64,000 bases of DNA from JAOPZW01 sp034664395 (GTDB lineage: Bacteria > Actinomycetota > Thermoleophilia > Solirubrobacterales > Solirubrobacteraceae). The stretch covers positions 1-64,000 of the forward strand of contig JAXDHQ010000309.1 in NCBI GenBank assembly GCA_034664395.1, written 5' to 3'. This document shows positions 9,571-18,297 of this stretch, in pieces. The notes under the pieces are model-generated. The model had not been told where the DNA came from and ran no database searches. It was given only the letters and a program-made list of their open reading frames with translations. Position 1 is the first letter of the stretch. Each line of letters opens with the position of its first letter. Position numbers and translations under genes: made by a program.

Positions 9571-10071
9571 ATGCCCAATCGCGTCCATTGCTTCGTGGAG
9601 ATCCCGCGGGGGAGCCGGAACAAGTACGAGTGGAACGAGGAGTTCCAGGCGATCACCCTCGATCGCTTCCTGTTCAGCTCCGTCGTCTATCCCACCGACT
9701 ACGGGTTCATCCCGCAGACGCTGGCCGAGGACGGCGACCCGCTCGACGCCATGGTCTGCGTGTCGGAGCCCACGTTCCCGGGCTGCGTCATCGAGGTCAA
9801 GGTCATCGCGCTGTTCCGCATGCGCGACGAGAAGGGCGTCGACGACAAGGTCGTGTGCGTGCCCCTGAGCGACCCAAACTGGAACACGGTCGAGGGCCTC
9901 GACGACCTCCCGCAGAACCTCCGCGACGAGATCTCGCACTTCTTCTCGATCTACAAGCAGCCCGAGGGAAAGGTCGTCAAAGTCGACGGCTGGTTCCCGG
10001 CCGAGCAGGCGATCGCGGAGATCGAGGCCTCGCGCGGGCGCTGGCGCGAGCAGCACCCCGACGAGGGCTAG
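9571..10071 (+). CDS. ppa: inorganic pyrophosphatase (family I)
   Basis: 166 residues, typical for bacterial family I enzymes, which hydrolyse pyrophosphate to phosphate and so drive biosynthesis. The metal-binding signature EDGDPLDAMV is intact, as are IPRGSRNKYEW and VVYPTDYGFIP. The ATG start leaves almost no leader. The stop codon directly abuts the stop of the convergent SDR gene, with no intergenic base. Confidence 0.96.
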   Translation: MPNRVHCFVEIPRGSRNKYEWNEEFQAITLDRFLFSSVVYPTDYGFIPQTLAEDGDPLDAMVCVSEPTFPGCVIEVKVIALFRMRDEKGVDDKVVCVPLSDPNWNTVEGLDDLPQNLRDEISHFFSIYKQPEGKVVKVDGWFPAEQAIAEIEASRGRWREQHPDEG

Positions 10072-10959
10072 CTAGGGCGTGAGCTGGCTGACCTCGTCGG
10101 CCGGCTCGAGCCCGGGCTCGGAGCGCGCCGCGCGCAGCTCGTAGGCGGCGCGGGCGCGGCGGTCGGCGCCCATCAGGACGCGGTCGGCCCTCAAGGCGCG
10201 GGCGACGAGCTCGCTCGCCCGGCGCGGCAGCAGCCCGCTGAGGCGGTGGGTGTGGCGGCTGGACCGCGGCACCCACACGTCGACGATCCCGCGCTGCAGC
10301 GCGTCGACGATGGCGTCGGCGACCTCCGACGGCTCGAGGTTGCGGAAGCCGCGTGCGCGCTGGGTGCCGGTCCCGAGCTCGGTGTTGACCACGTAGGGCA
10401 TCACGTAGGAGAGCTCGACCGCCGAGCCCTCGAGATGCAGCTCGCCGCGGACCGCCTCGGTGAGGCCCACGACGGCGTGCTTGGTCGCCGAGTACGTGGC
10501 GCCGCCGGGGGCGCCGTACTTGCCGGCCTGCGAGGCGATGTTGACGATGTTTCCGCGGTTACGGCCGGTCATCCGCGGCAGGGCGATCTTCATGCCGTGG
10601 ATCACGCCGTGGAGGTTGATGTCGATCATCCGCTCGGCCGTGGCGTCCTCCTCGTCGACGAAGCGCCCCAGCGGCATGATCCCGGCGTTGTTGACGAGCA
10701 CGTCGAGGGGCCCGAGGCGCTCCTCGGCCGCGTCGACGAACGCCTCGAAGGAGTCGCGCTTGGTGACGTCGAGCGCAAGGCCGACGGCGTCGGGGCCGAG
10801 CTCGGCGGCGACCTCCTCGGCCAGCCGCACGTCGAGGTCGCCGATGGCCACCTTCATGCCCTCGCGCACGAACGCCTGCGCGGTCGCCTTGCCGATGCCG
10901 CGCGCGCCGCCGGTGACGGCGGCGACCTGGCCGGCGAGGGTTCTGGGCTGCTTGGCCAT
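10072..10959 (-). CDS. short-chain dehydrogenase/reductase
   Basis: 295 residues from ATG 10959, which has a good GGAAGGA site upstream; a longer open frame to 11121 is not supported. Classical SDR motifs are present: nucleotide-binding TGGARGIG, NNAG, and the catalytic Ser plus YSATK. The carboxyl region is longer than the minimal SDR and has RSSRHTHRLSGLLPRR, as in lipid- or steroid-type SDRs. Substrate unknown; the neighbours do not suggest a pathway. The gene-free repeat region lies directly upstream. Confidence 0.9.
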   Translation of the reverse strand: MAKQPRTLAGQVAAVTGGARGIGKATAQAFVREGMKVAIGDLDVRLAEEVAAELGPDAVGLALDVTKRDSFEAFVDAAEERLGPLDVLVNNAGIMPLGRFVDEEDATAERMIDINLHGVIHGMKIALPRMTGRNRGNIVNIASQAGKYGAPGGATYSATKHAVVGLTEAVRGELHLEGSAVELSYVMPYVVNTELGTGTQRARGFRNLEPSEVADAIVDALQRGIVDVWVPRSSRHTHRLSGLLPRRASELVARALRADRVLMGADRRARAAYELRAARSEPGLEPADEVSQLTP

Positions 10960-11151
10960 GTGCCGGGATCCTTCCTTGCCGTACGACAAACCTGAACGAT
11001 GCGTCACCGATACGCTAGCGAACGGGTTGACAGGGCGTCGAATGTGGGGGTCGAGGCGTGAGCGGGCGCATGTCCGTCCGCGATCGCTTGCGGCCCTTCG
11101 CGGCGACGGGCGCGGAGTCACATGGGCTGCGGCTCGCCGCGCTTGGGCTCG

Positions 11152-11252
11152 GCCGCTCGGCGCTGGTGGTCGACTGGGCGCCGAGGGAAGCGACGTCGGG
11201 GGCGTCTCGTAGCGAACCGGGGGTCCGCCGTCGCCGTGGCGCCCGGGGCGTG
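11152..11252. repeat. direct repeat module A, copy 1
   Basis: About 101 bp, nearly identical to 11428-11530 (about six differences by eye). It contains an 8-bp inverted repeat, CTCGGCGC ... GCGCCGAG, around TGGTGGTCGACTGG. It ends in GGCGCCCGGGGCGTG and is followed by a short GTGGG...CCCAC stem. Confidence 0.85.
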
Positions 11253-11299
11253 GGAGTGGTCAGCCCCCACGCGCGCGGCGCTCGCCCCCGAGCGCCCCT

Positions 11300-11373
11300 G
11301 CCATGGCGCACACCACGAACGTCACGACTCTGCGCAAGCTCCCTCCCCTCAGTGCCCTGGCCGCGCGGTGTCG
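11300..11373. repeat. diverged repeat module B, copy 1
   Basis: About 74 bp similar to 11698-11774: both run from GGCGCA through CCGAAC or ACGAAC and TGCGCA(A/G)GCTC to a TGCCCT...GCGCGGTG end. Identity is clearly lower than between the A modules. Confidence 0.6.
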
Positions 11374-11427
11374 CGCAGCGATGGCGGAAGGCCGCCATGG
11401 AGGCGGCGAATCGCAGCGTGGACGCTC

Positions 11428-11530
11428 GCCGCTCGGCGTTGGTGGTCGACTGGGCACCGAGGGGAAGCGAAGTCGGGGGCGTCTCGTAGCGAAGTCGGGG
11501 GTCCGCCGTCGCCGTGGCGCCCGGGGCGTG
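11428..11530. repeat. direct repeat module A, copy 2
   Basis: About 103 bp, the second copy of module A. It carries one extra G and a few substitutions; one falls in the inverted repeat and weakens it. Inside, GCGAAGTCGGGGG occurs twice in tandem, 22 bp apart. It leads straight into the long hairpin at 11532. Confidence 0.85.
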
Positions 11531-11531
11531 A

Positions 11532-11580
11532 GGGGTGGGCTCTCTTCAACTCGAATATCGAGTTCAAACGAGCCCACCCC
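11532..11580. repeat. long two-part hairpin in the repeat region
   Basis: A perfect 11-bp outer stem (GGGGTGGGCTC at 11532-11542 with GAGCCCACCCC at 11570-11580) and a perfect 7-bp inner stem (AACTCGA at 11548-11554, TCGAGTT at 11558-11564) around an ATA loop, separated by 5-base internal loops. The inner part is unusually AT-rich for this genome. The 49-base structure is almost symmetric, so it could fold from either strand. Confidence 0.85.
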
Positions 11581-11697
11581 CCGGCGTGCCGGTGCGGGTG
11601 TGCCGGCGCCCACGTGATCGGGCACCCCTCTGCGCCGCCGCTGAGCAGCACGACACCCACCACCCGCGGCCCGCACCCCACGACGCGAGCACCACCC

Positions 11698-11774
11698 GCG
11701 ACGGCGCAGACCCCGAACACGTCGCGAGTGTGCGCAGGCTCTCTCTCTCTCGATGCCCTAGTCGCGCGGTGCCG
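11698..11774. repeat. diverged repeat module B, copy 2
   Basis: Second, diverged copy of module B. It contains a short CT dinucleotide run (11739-11750) that is absent from copy 1, and lies 65 bases beyond the stop of the DUF3105 gene. Confidence 0.6.
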
Positions 11775-11838
11775 GGAGCCCGGCGGACGCCTGGCGCACG
11801 GGCGCACGGCAGCGCCCGGGCGGGCAGCCCAGCGTCCC

Positions 11839-12501
11839 CTACGGGATGAACTCGGGGCCCTTGTCGGTGAACGCCTTGCGGAACGTGCGCAGGGCGTCGA
11901 TCGCCTTGGGGGTCAGCGTCGGGCAGGTGATCGAGCGCGTCCATGCCGTGGCCGCGAACTGCGACGGCATGTTCGTGTTGTTCTCGAACAGCAGGTCGTG
12001 GTAGCCGCCGGTGCCGTTGAACGGCTCCTCGGCCAGCTTCTGGAGCTTGGCGATGTCTGCCTTGGTCGTGCTCGGCTTGTACTGGAACTCGATCCGCCCG
12101 TGCTCGAGCGTGTGGACGAAGTTCTCCTTGGCGGGCGTGTTGCCGGGCGCGTAGATGCCGTCCTGGGCCGGGACCGGGTTGTGGTTGCCCGACGTGGGCG
12201 GGTTGGTCTTGTAGTTGACCTTGCCCGTCGTGTGCGTGCGGCCCTCCGACGGATACTGCTTGAAGGTGCAGCCGGCCGCGGCGGCGTCGGTCTTCACGAC
12301 GCTCGCGCTCGGCGCGTCGCTCGACGAGCCCTTGCCGCCCGCGAGCACGAGCGCGGCGACCACGCCGATCACGACGATGGCGCCGACGACGGCTCCGCCG
12401 ATCTGCAGCGTGCGCTTGCGCGCGGCCGCCCGTCGTGCCTCCTCCTCCGCCTCCATGCGCTCCAGGCGCCGGCGTTCCTTCTCCTCCACACGCTTCGACA
12501 T
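11839..12501 (-). CDS. DUF3105 membrane-anchored protein
   Basis: 220 residues: a charged cytoplasmic amino end that looks coiled-coil (about 1-30), one membrane segment (about 33-54) and an outside domain. The motifs NPPTSGNHNP and LEHGRIEFQYKP are hallmarks of DUF3105, a family of unknown function common in actinobacteria. Two Cys residues (in AGCTFKQ and ITCPTL) could form a disulphide in the external domain. It is followed on the same strand by the repeat region. Confidence 0.88.
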   Translation of the reverse strand: MSKRVEEKERRRLERMEAEEEARRAAARKRTLQIGGAVVGAIVVIGVVAALVLAGGKGSSSDAPSASVVKTDAAAAGCTFKQYPSEGRTHTTGKVNYKTNPPTSGNHNPVPAQDGIYAPGNTPAKENFVHTLEHGRIEFQYKPSTTKADIAKLQKLAEEPFNGTGGYHDLLFENNTNMPSQFAATAWTRSITCPTLTPKAIDALRTFRKAFTDKGPEFIP

Positions 12502-12559
12502 TCCGCGGAAGCCTAGGTGACGCGCCGGGCGAGCGACGCGCCACGGCGACGGCGACGGC

Positions 12560-13696
12560 TCAGCGCGTCCCCTCGGGCGGCGCCCACCCGGCGGGCGTGC
12601 CGCGGCGCAGGTGGTCCCACAGGCCGGCGGCGATCGAGGCAGTGGTGAGCACGTAGTAGCGGGCGACCAGCAGCGGGCGGACGGGCACGGCGCGCCCGGC
12701 GAGCGCGGCGGCGAGCACCGCGACCTGGATGGCGAACGTGGCGACGTAGACCCAGCCGTGCCCCAGCAGCAGCGCGTTGGTCGCCAGCGCGACGAGGTGC
12801 AGGAACGGCGTGGCGTAGCGCAGCGCCCGGTGCGAGGCGATCATCAGGGCGTACAGCGGCGGGTAGCCCCGCGGCGAGAGCAGGCCGCCGCGCAGGACGA
12901 TCGGCCACGCGTGGCTCATCATCCGCCGCTTGCGGGCGAACTCGCCCTCGACCGTGGGCACCATCTTCTCGGTCGCGCGCGCCTGCGGCGCGTACACCGC
13001 CCGCCAGCCGCGCTTGACCAGGTTGAAGGGCAGCGACAGGTCGTGGCCCATGACCGGGTCGACGCGCAGGTAGGCCTCGGGGCGCACGGCGTAGATCGCG
13101 CCGTTGCCGGCGGTCACCGACGCGAGCTGGGACTCGCGCGCGCGGATGGCCATCTCGTAGCGCCAGTACAGGCCCTCCTGGTTGGTGCCGCCGCCGTCGA
13201 CGAAGCGGACCTGGCCGCACGCGTAGCCGACCCGCGGGTCGGCGAACGGCGCGACGAGGGCGCGCAGCGCCCCGGGCTCCCAGAGGGCGTTGGCGTCCGA
13301 GAAGGCCAGGAGGTCGCCGGTGGCCCGCTGCACGCCCGCGTCCTGGGCGCGGACCTTCCCGCCCCACGGCAGCTCGAGCACGGCGTCGGCGCCGGCGGCG
13401 CGGGCGCGGGCGGGCGTGTCGTCGGGCGAGCCGTCGCACGCGACGATCACCTCCAGGCGGTCGGCGGGCCAGTCGAGCGCCCGGGCGTTGGCGATCTTGG
13501 CCGCGATGACCGCAGCCTCGCGGTGGGCGGCGACGATGAGCGAGACGCGGGGGTCGCCCGGCGTCTCGGCGGTCGCGGGAACCGTGGCGCCGCCGCGACT
13601 CGCCCGCCCCAGCAGCTCGAGCAGGACCGGGTAGCCGACCTGCGCGTAGACGAGCAGCGCCGCCGTCACCCAGAAGACGATCGCCACGACGGTCAT
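12560..13696 (-). CDS. membrane glycosyltransferase family 2
   Basis: 378 residues. A leading membrane segment (about 3-25) precedes a GT2 catalytic domain: VSLIVAAHRE, then the acidic nucleotide-sugar site CDGSPDD and FSDANALWEPGAL. About three membrane segments follow, as in processive cellulose-synthase-like enzymes. It probably adds sugars from a nucleotide-sugar donor to a lipid-linked or exported polysaccharide. The start overlaps the stop of the upstream GT4 gene by 4 bases (ATGA), so the two are translationally coupled. Confidence 0.85.
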   Translation of the reverse strand: MTVVAIVFWVTAALLVYAQVGYPVLLELLGRASRGGATVPATAETPGDPRVSLIVAAHREAAVIAAKIANARALDWPADRLEVIVACDGSPDDTPARARAAGADAVLELPWGGKVRAQDAGVQRATGDLLAFSDANALWEPGALRALVAPFADPRVGYACGQVRFVDGGGTNQEGLYWRYEMAIRARESQLASVTAGNGAIYAVRPEAYLRVDPVMGHDLSLPFNLVKRGWRAVYAPQARATEKMVPTVEGEFARKRRMMSHAWPIVLRGGLLSPRGYPPLYALMIASHRALRYATPFLHLVALATNALLLGHGWVYVATFAIQVAVLAAALAGRAVPVRPLLVARYYVLTTASIAAGLWDHLRRGTPAGWAPPEGTR

Positions 13697-14766
13697 CGGC
13701 GCAGCCTGCCGTAGAGGTCGAGGTGGGCGCGCGCGATGTCGTCCCAGTCGTGGCGCTCGCGCACCAGGCGCCGCGCGCCCTCGCCCAGCGCCGCGCGCCG
13801 CTCGGGGTCGGCGAGCAGGCCGTTCAGCGCCTCGTGCAGCGCACCGGCGTCGCCGGGCGCGACGAGCGCCGCGGCGCCCTCGCGCGCGACCTCGGGGAAG
13901 CCGCCGACGTCGGTGAGCACGAGCGGCACGCCGAAGCCCAGCGCGGTGAAGAGGACGCCCGACTGGTCGATGTCGCGGTAGGGCAGCACGGCCAGGTCGG
14001 CGCGGCGGAACAGCGCAGCGGCCTCGCCCTCGGTGACGTAGCGCTCGACGAAGCGCACGCCGGGCGGCGCGGCGGCGTGCAGCGGCGCGGTGTCCATCCG
14101 CGCCGCGCCGACCACCCACAGCTCGGCGTCGTCGATCCCCCGCCACGCCTCCAGCAGCACGTCGATCCCCTTGTACGGGCGCACGAGGCCGAAGCACAGC
14201 ACCACCGGCCGGTCGGTGGCGGGGAGCTCTGGCGGCAGCGGCCCGTCGCCGGCCGGGCGCAGGACCCCGTGGGGGATCAGGTGAACCATCGCGGGGTCGA
14301 CGCCGAGCTCGCCCGTGAGCCGGTCGCGGCCGTGCTCGGAGTGGACGACCACCGCGTCGACGCGGTCGTAGAGGCGGCGCTGGGCCGCGAGCTGGCCCGG
14401 GCGCGGCTGGCGCGGCAGCACGTCGTGCGCCGTGAGCACGCGCGGGCGGCGGAACGCGCCGAGCAGGTGGACGTCGACCGGCTGCACGGCCAGCCACTGG
14501 AAGTGCACGACGTCGGCCGGGCGCCGCGCCGCGCGCAGCATGTCGGGGACGTGCGTGGCGAGGCGCGCGAGCCGGCGTCCGCGGCCGCGCGGGGCGTGGC
14601 GGTAGAACGCCTCGCGGACGGTCACGCCCGGGGCGGGCGGGACCTCGCCGTGCGCGAACGGGGCGGTCAGCAGCTCGACGCGCGCGCCGGCGCGGGCCAG
14701 CGCGGCGCACAGCGCGCGGTCGTACGGCGGGGTGTAGGCGGCGGGGTCGACGACACTGACGCGCAC
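13693..14766 (-). CDS. glycosyltransferase family 4
   Basis: 357 residues from GTG 14766. The open frame continues to 15012, but that part overlaps the divergent GT2 gene and does not look like protein. GT-B fold features are LCFGLVRPYKGIDVL (donor-domain start) and the carboxyl nucleotide-sugar site around ALGFGVPLVLTDVGGFPEV. The start lies only 13 bases from the divergent gene at 14780 and no ribosome-binding site is visible. It likely works with the coupled GT2 downstream in building one repeat unit. Confidence 0.85.
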   Translation of the reverse strand: MRVSVVDPAAYTPPYDRALCAALARAGARVELLTAPFAHGEVPPAPGVTVREAFYRHAPRGRGRRLARLATHVPDMLRAARRPADVVHFQWLAVQPVDVHLLGAFRRPRVLTAHDVLPRQPRPGQLAAQRRLYDRVDAVVVHSEHGRDRLTGELGVDPAMVHLIPHGVLRPAGDGPLPPELPATDRPVVLCFGLVRPYKGIDVLLEAWRGIDDAELWVVGAARMDTAPLHAAAPPGVRFVERYVTEGEAAALFRRADLAVLPYRDIDQSGVLFTALGFGVPLVLTDVGGFPEVAREGAAALVAPGDAGALHEALNGLLADPERRAALGEGARRLVRERHDWDDIARAHLDLYGRLRR

Positions 14767-14779
14767 GGGCGGTGACAAT

Positions 14780-15721
14780 ATGGCGGTGGCGGTCGAGGTC
14801 TCCTTCTGCGTGGTCAACACCGAGCAGCGCGAGCTGCTCCTGCGCTGCCTCGACGCGATCGCCGCCGAACGCGAGAGCCTGCCGTTCGAGACCGAGGTCC
14901 TGGTCCTCGACAACGCGTCCGCGGACGGCTCGGCCACCGCCGCGCGCCGCCATCCCACGACCCCCAAGGTCATCGCCCTGAGCCGGCGGCGGGGCAAGGG
15001 CGAGAACGACACGGCGCTGCTGCAGCGCGCGCGCGGGCGCTACGCGCTGCTGCTCAACGAGGACTCCGAGCTGCGCCCGGGCGCCGTGGCGACGCTCCAC
15101 GACGCGCTCGAGGCCCGGCCGGAGGCGGGGGCCGCCGGCGCGCGGCTGCTGCGGCCCGACGGGACCGTGCAGCCGAGCGCGTGGCGCTTCCCCACGCCGC
15201 TGACCGCGTTCGTCGGGGCGCTCTTCCTGCACCGCCGGCTGACCGTGCAGAGCCGCGGCGAGCGCACGCGGGCCGTGGACTGGGCGCAGTCGGCGGCGCT
15301 GCTCGTCCGCACCGAGGCGGCGCGCGCGATCGACTGGTTCGACCCGGCGTTCTTCGTCTACTCCGACGAGGTCGACTTCTGCCGGCGCCTGCGCGACGCG
15401 GGCTGGCGCACGCTGTACGTCCCGGCCGCGCGCGCCGTCCACCACGAGCAGCTCTCGACCGGCCCCATCCCCGAGCGGCGCATCGTCGAGCTCTCGCGCA
15501 ACCGCGACCGCTACATGCGCAAGCACCACTCCGCGCCGGCGGCCGCCGCGGTCCGCGTCCTCACGGCCTGGGCCTACGCCGTCCGCTCGCTCGCCGCCTT
15601 CGCCCTCCCCGGCCACAACCCGCGCCGCTACTGGCGCCACGTCACGGCCACCCTGCGCCCGGGCCGCGGCGAGGGCCTGCGCGAGGCGGCGGTCGAGCAC
15701 AACCGCGGGCGGCGGTTGTAG
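14780..15721 (+). CDS. GT2 family, rhamnosyltransferase-like (WbbL-type)
   Basis: 313 residues. The GT2 pattern shows DNASADGSAT (nucleotide site), LLNEDSELRPGA (metal-binding acidic motif) and YSDEVDFCRRLRDAGW plus AVHHEQLST near the end, the arrangement seen in dTDP-rhamnosyltransferases of the WbbL type. These add L-rhamnose to a lipid-linked GlcNAc or to a capsule unit. ATG 14780 is used; a GTG two codons on is possible. Its stop lies 3 bases from the stop of the convergent flippase gene. Confidence 0.82.
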   Translation: MAVAVEVSFCVVNTEQRELLLRCLDAIAAERESLPFETEVLVLDNASADGSATAARRHPTTPKVIALSRRRGKGENDTALLQRARGRYALLLNEDSELRPGAVATLHDALEARPEAGAAGARLLRPDGTVQPSAWRFPTPLTAFVGALFLHRRLTVQSRGERTRAVDWAQSAALLVRTEAARAIDWFDPAFFVYSDEVDFCRRLRDAGWRTLYVPAARAVHHEQLSTGPIPERRIVELSRNRDRYMRKHHSAPAAAAVRVLTAWAYAVRSLAAFALPGHNPRRYWRHVTATLRPGRGEGLREAAVEHNRGRRL

Positions 15722-15724
15722 GGC

Positions 15725-17164
15725 CTACGGCGCCGGCGCGCGCGCCGACAGCTCGCCCCGCAGGCGCAGCAGCTCGGGCGCCAGCAGCGCCGGGATGACG
15801 GCCAGGGCCAGCGCGCGCAGCGCGAAGCCGGCGGCGCCGGACGTCGGCAGCAGGAGCTCCCCCGCCACGGACACGCCGGCCACGACCGCCACGATCCGGG
15901 CCAGGCGGGGCCAGTCGAACGGCACGACGAACAGGCGGCGCGTCAGCAGGTGCACGACGACGAGCATCGCCAGGTAGGCGGCGCAGAGGGAGATCGCGGC
16001 GCCCGTCGGCCCCAGGCGGTCGACGAGGAGCACCAGGCCGACCACGTTGACCACCAGCCCCGCGACCGCGGCGGGGAAGGTCCGCGTCGTCACCTTCGCG
16101 CGGCCGGCGATCGTGACGAACACGAGGAACAGCCCGTAGAGCGCCCAGCCCAGGGCCAGCCACGGCAGCGCCGCGTGCGCCGCGTAGAACGGCTCGGCGG
16201 TGAGCAGGCGCACGACCCACCGGCCGAGCAGGACGAAGCCGGCGACCACCACGCCGGTCACGACGACGTACGCCGTGGTCACCAGCGCGTAGAGCGAGCG
16301 CGCCTCGTCCTCGTCGGTCACCGAGTACGCCAGCGGCGGCCACGCCGCCTGGAAGCCGCGCACGGCGATGACGACGACCGTCGCCAGCTTCACCGCCACG
16401 GCGTACAGCCCCGCCGCCGCGGGCGAGTCGGCTCGCAGCAGCCACGCCCGGTCGACGACGTTCAGCGCGAACACCGCGGCGTCGGCCGGCACGGTCGGCG
16501 TCCCGTAGCGGAGCAGCGGCGCCAGGCGCGCCGAGCCGCGCAGGTCGAAGGTCACGCGCCCGCGCAGGGCGAACGCCCACAGCCCGATCAGGACCACGGT
16601 CGACGCGGCGTAGTTGCCGAGGACGTAGCCCCGCGCACCGGCGTCGAAGCCGACCACGAGCGTCACGGTGAGCGCCACCGTCAGGAGCACGTTGGTGACG
16701 CTGGCGATCAGGTAGACGCGCCGGCGCTCGTCGACGCGCAGCAGCGCGTAGGCGATCTCGAGGTTCGTGAACGCCCACAGGCCGAGGATGCCGTAGCTCA
16801 TCAGCGTCGCGTCGCGCAGGCCGAGCAGCGCCTGCGACAGCGTGCCGGCGAACCCGACCGCCGCCAGCGCCGCGATCGTCGTCGTCACGGCGACGAACGA
16901 CGTCGTGCGCCGCGCCAGCGCGTCGCGCTCGGCCGGGTCGTCGAGGTCGAAGTAGAAGCGCACGAACGCCTCGCCCATCCCGAAGCGCAGGACGATGCTC
17001 GCGAGGATGATCGCCGTGAGCAGCGTCTCGGCGTAGCCGAGCTCCGCCGAGGTGAGGTGATGCGTGTAGAGCGGCAGCGTGAACAGCGCCAGCACGCCGG
17101 CGACCAGGCTCGATGCCTGGTAGGCGACGCCGGACGTGGCCAGGCGCTTGAGGTGGCCCTGCAC
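15725..17164 (-). CDS. polysaccharide flippase (Wzx/MATE-like)
   Basis: 479 residues, about 12-14 membrane helices, GTG start. The opening (LATSGVAYQASSLVAGVLALFTLPLYTHHLT) is typical of polysaccharide-transport family flippases, which carry undecaprenyl-linked oligosaccharides across the membrane. Polar or basic loops (GRAKVTTRTF, DRAWLLRADSP) match the family pattern. Together with the Wzy-like protein (20843-22357) and several glycosyltransferases this supports a Wzx/Wzy-type polymer pathway. Confidence 0.85.
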   Translation of the reverse strand: MQGHLKRLATSGVAYQASSLVAGVLALFTLPLYTHHLTSAELGYAETLLTAIILASIVLRFGMGEAFVRFYFDLDDPAERDALARRTTSFVAVTTTIAALAAVGFAGTLSQALLGLRDATLMSYGILGLWAFTNLEIAYALLRVDERRRVYLIASVTNVLLTVALTVTLVVGFDAGARGYVLGNYAASTVVLIGLWAFALRGRVTFDLRGSARLAPLLRYGTPTVPADAAVFALNVVDRAWLLRADSPAAAGLYAVAVKLATVVVIAVRGFQAAWPPLAYSVTDEDEARSLYALVTTAYVVVTGVVVAGFVLLGRWVVRLLTAEPFYAAHAALPWLALGWALYGLFLVFVTIAGRAKVTTRTFPAAVAGLVVNVVGLVLLVDRLGPTGAAISLCAAYLAMLVVVHLLTRRLFVVPFDWPRLARIVAVVAGVSVAGELLLPTSGAAGFALRALALAVIPALLAPELLRLRGELSARAPAP

Positions 17165-17211
17165 GGCCGGGGACGGTATCCGCTGCGGCCGCGGCGGCTA
17201 GATTGCCGCCG

Positions 17212-18270
17212 GTGGAGCACCCCCCGATCTGCGTCCTCCTGCTCCCCGCGCCGCTGGAGCGCTTCATCCTGCGCGACCAGGCCGAGGATCTCCTGCGCGC
17301 CGACGGCGTGATCGCCGCCGACCCGCCGCGCATGCCATACGGCGCCTTCGGCCGGATGCCGCTCGTCCTCGGCGACGCCCTCGCCGCCCGCCAGGCGCGG
17401 CGCCTCGTGCGCACGCTGCGCCGGCGCGTCGGCGAGCCGCGGGTCGTCGTCATCTTCCACGCGCTGCAGTACCAGCTCGGCCGCGCCGTCGTGGCCCAGA
17501 CGGCCGGCGCCGAGCTCTGGTACTGGCGCTGGGACCGCTACGAGCGCGCCTACGACGCCAGCCCGCGCCTGCGCGCGCGTCTGGAGGCGCTCCACGAGCA
17601 GGCGGCGCAGCGCGCGGGGATGGTCATCGCCGTGTCCGACGAGCTCGCGCGGCTGGAGGGCGTCGCCGGCCGCAAGGCGACGCTGGTCCCGCTGGCCGCC
17701 GACGGCTTCCCCGCCCCGCAGGGCGGCGAGGTGGTCGCGATCTCGCTCGGCCATCTCGGCTGGCGCACCGACTGGTCGCTGCTGCGCGCCGTCAGCGAGC
17801 GCCTCGGCGACCGGCTCGTGCTGCTGCTCGCGGGCGACGTCCACGACGACGAGTGCCGCGACGACCCCGACTTCGCCTTCTGCCGTGCGGCCCCGAACCT
17901 CGTGTTCCTCGGCCGCGTCGACGACGAGGCCGCCGCGCGGCTCGTGCTGACCGCCGACGTCGGCATCGTCCCGTTCAAGGTCGAGCCGTTCAACGACGCC
18001 GGGCTGCCCTACCGCATCCTCAAGTACGCGCGCTTGGGGCGGCGCACGGTGGCGCCCGACCTCGCCGGCGTGCGCACGTGGCCCGAGGCGGTCACCGTCG
18101 CCGACGGACCCGAGGCGTTCGCCGACGCGCTCCTGGCGCAGGCCGGCGCGCGAGCGCGGCCCGACGAGGAGCTGCGCGCGTGGGCGCTGGCGCAGACCGC
18201 CCGGACGCAGGACCAGCCGCTCTGGGAGCGCCTCGCCGAGCTCGGCGTCGACACGCGCGTGTCCAGGTAG
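17212..18270 (+). CDS. GT-B glycosyltransferase-like protein
   Basis: 352 residues from GTG 17212; a TTG at 17203 is the other option and neither has a clear ribosome-binding site. The fold pattern is that of retaining GT-B enzymes: an amino domain with VVVIFHALQYQ and AQRAGMVIAVSDELARL, and a carboxyl domain with LVFLGRVDDEAAARLVLTADVGIVPF and a late PFNDAGLPYRILKYARLGRRTVAPDL acceptor/donor region, as in teichuronic or mannosyl-type transferases. The sugar is unknown. It lies between the flippase and the SpoIIE-type phosphatase. Confidence 0.7.
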   Translation: MEHPPICVLLLPAPLERFILRDQAEDLLRADGVIAADPPRMPYGAFGRMPLVLGDALAARQARRLVRTLRRRVGEPRVVVIFHALQYQLGRAVVAQTAGAELWYWRWDRYERAYDASPRLRARLEALHEQAAQRAGMVIAVSDELARLEGVAGRKATLVPLAADGFPAPQGGEVVAISLGHLGWRTDWSLLRAVSERLGDRLVLLLAGDVHDDECRDDPDFAFCRAAPNLVFLGRVDDEAAARLVLTADVGIVPFKVEPFNDAGLPYRILKYARLGRRTVAPDLAGVRTWPEAVTVADGPEAFADALLAQAGARARPDEELRAWALAQTARTQDQPLWERLAELGVDTRVSR

Positions 18271-18297
18271 GCCTCGCACCGCGTTAGGGTCACGAGC

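Larger units (their letters stand above)
10960..11838. other. 879-bp gene-free repeat region
   Basis: No convincing gene is present. Open frames exist on both strands but are Arg/Pro/Ala-rich, overlap each other, and follow the repeats rather than any protein family. The stretch holds two near-identical 0.1-kb modules (A1, A2), two diverged 75-bp modules (B1, B2) in the order A1-B1-A2-hairpin-B2, and a long hairpin. The SDR promoter must lie at its left end. Confidence 0.7.

Noticed and set aside
11015..11676. Overlapping minus-strand open frames in the repeat region
   Set aside because: They are Arg/Pro/Ala-rich, overlap each other in different frames, and their shared segment (APRRRRTP) is explained by the DNA repeat.
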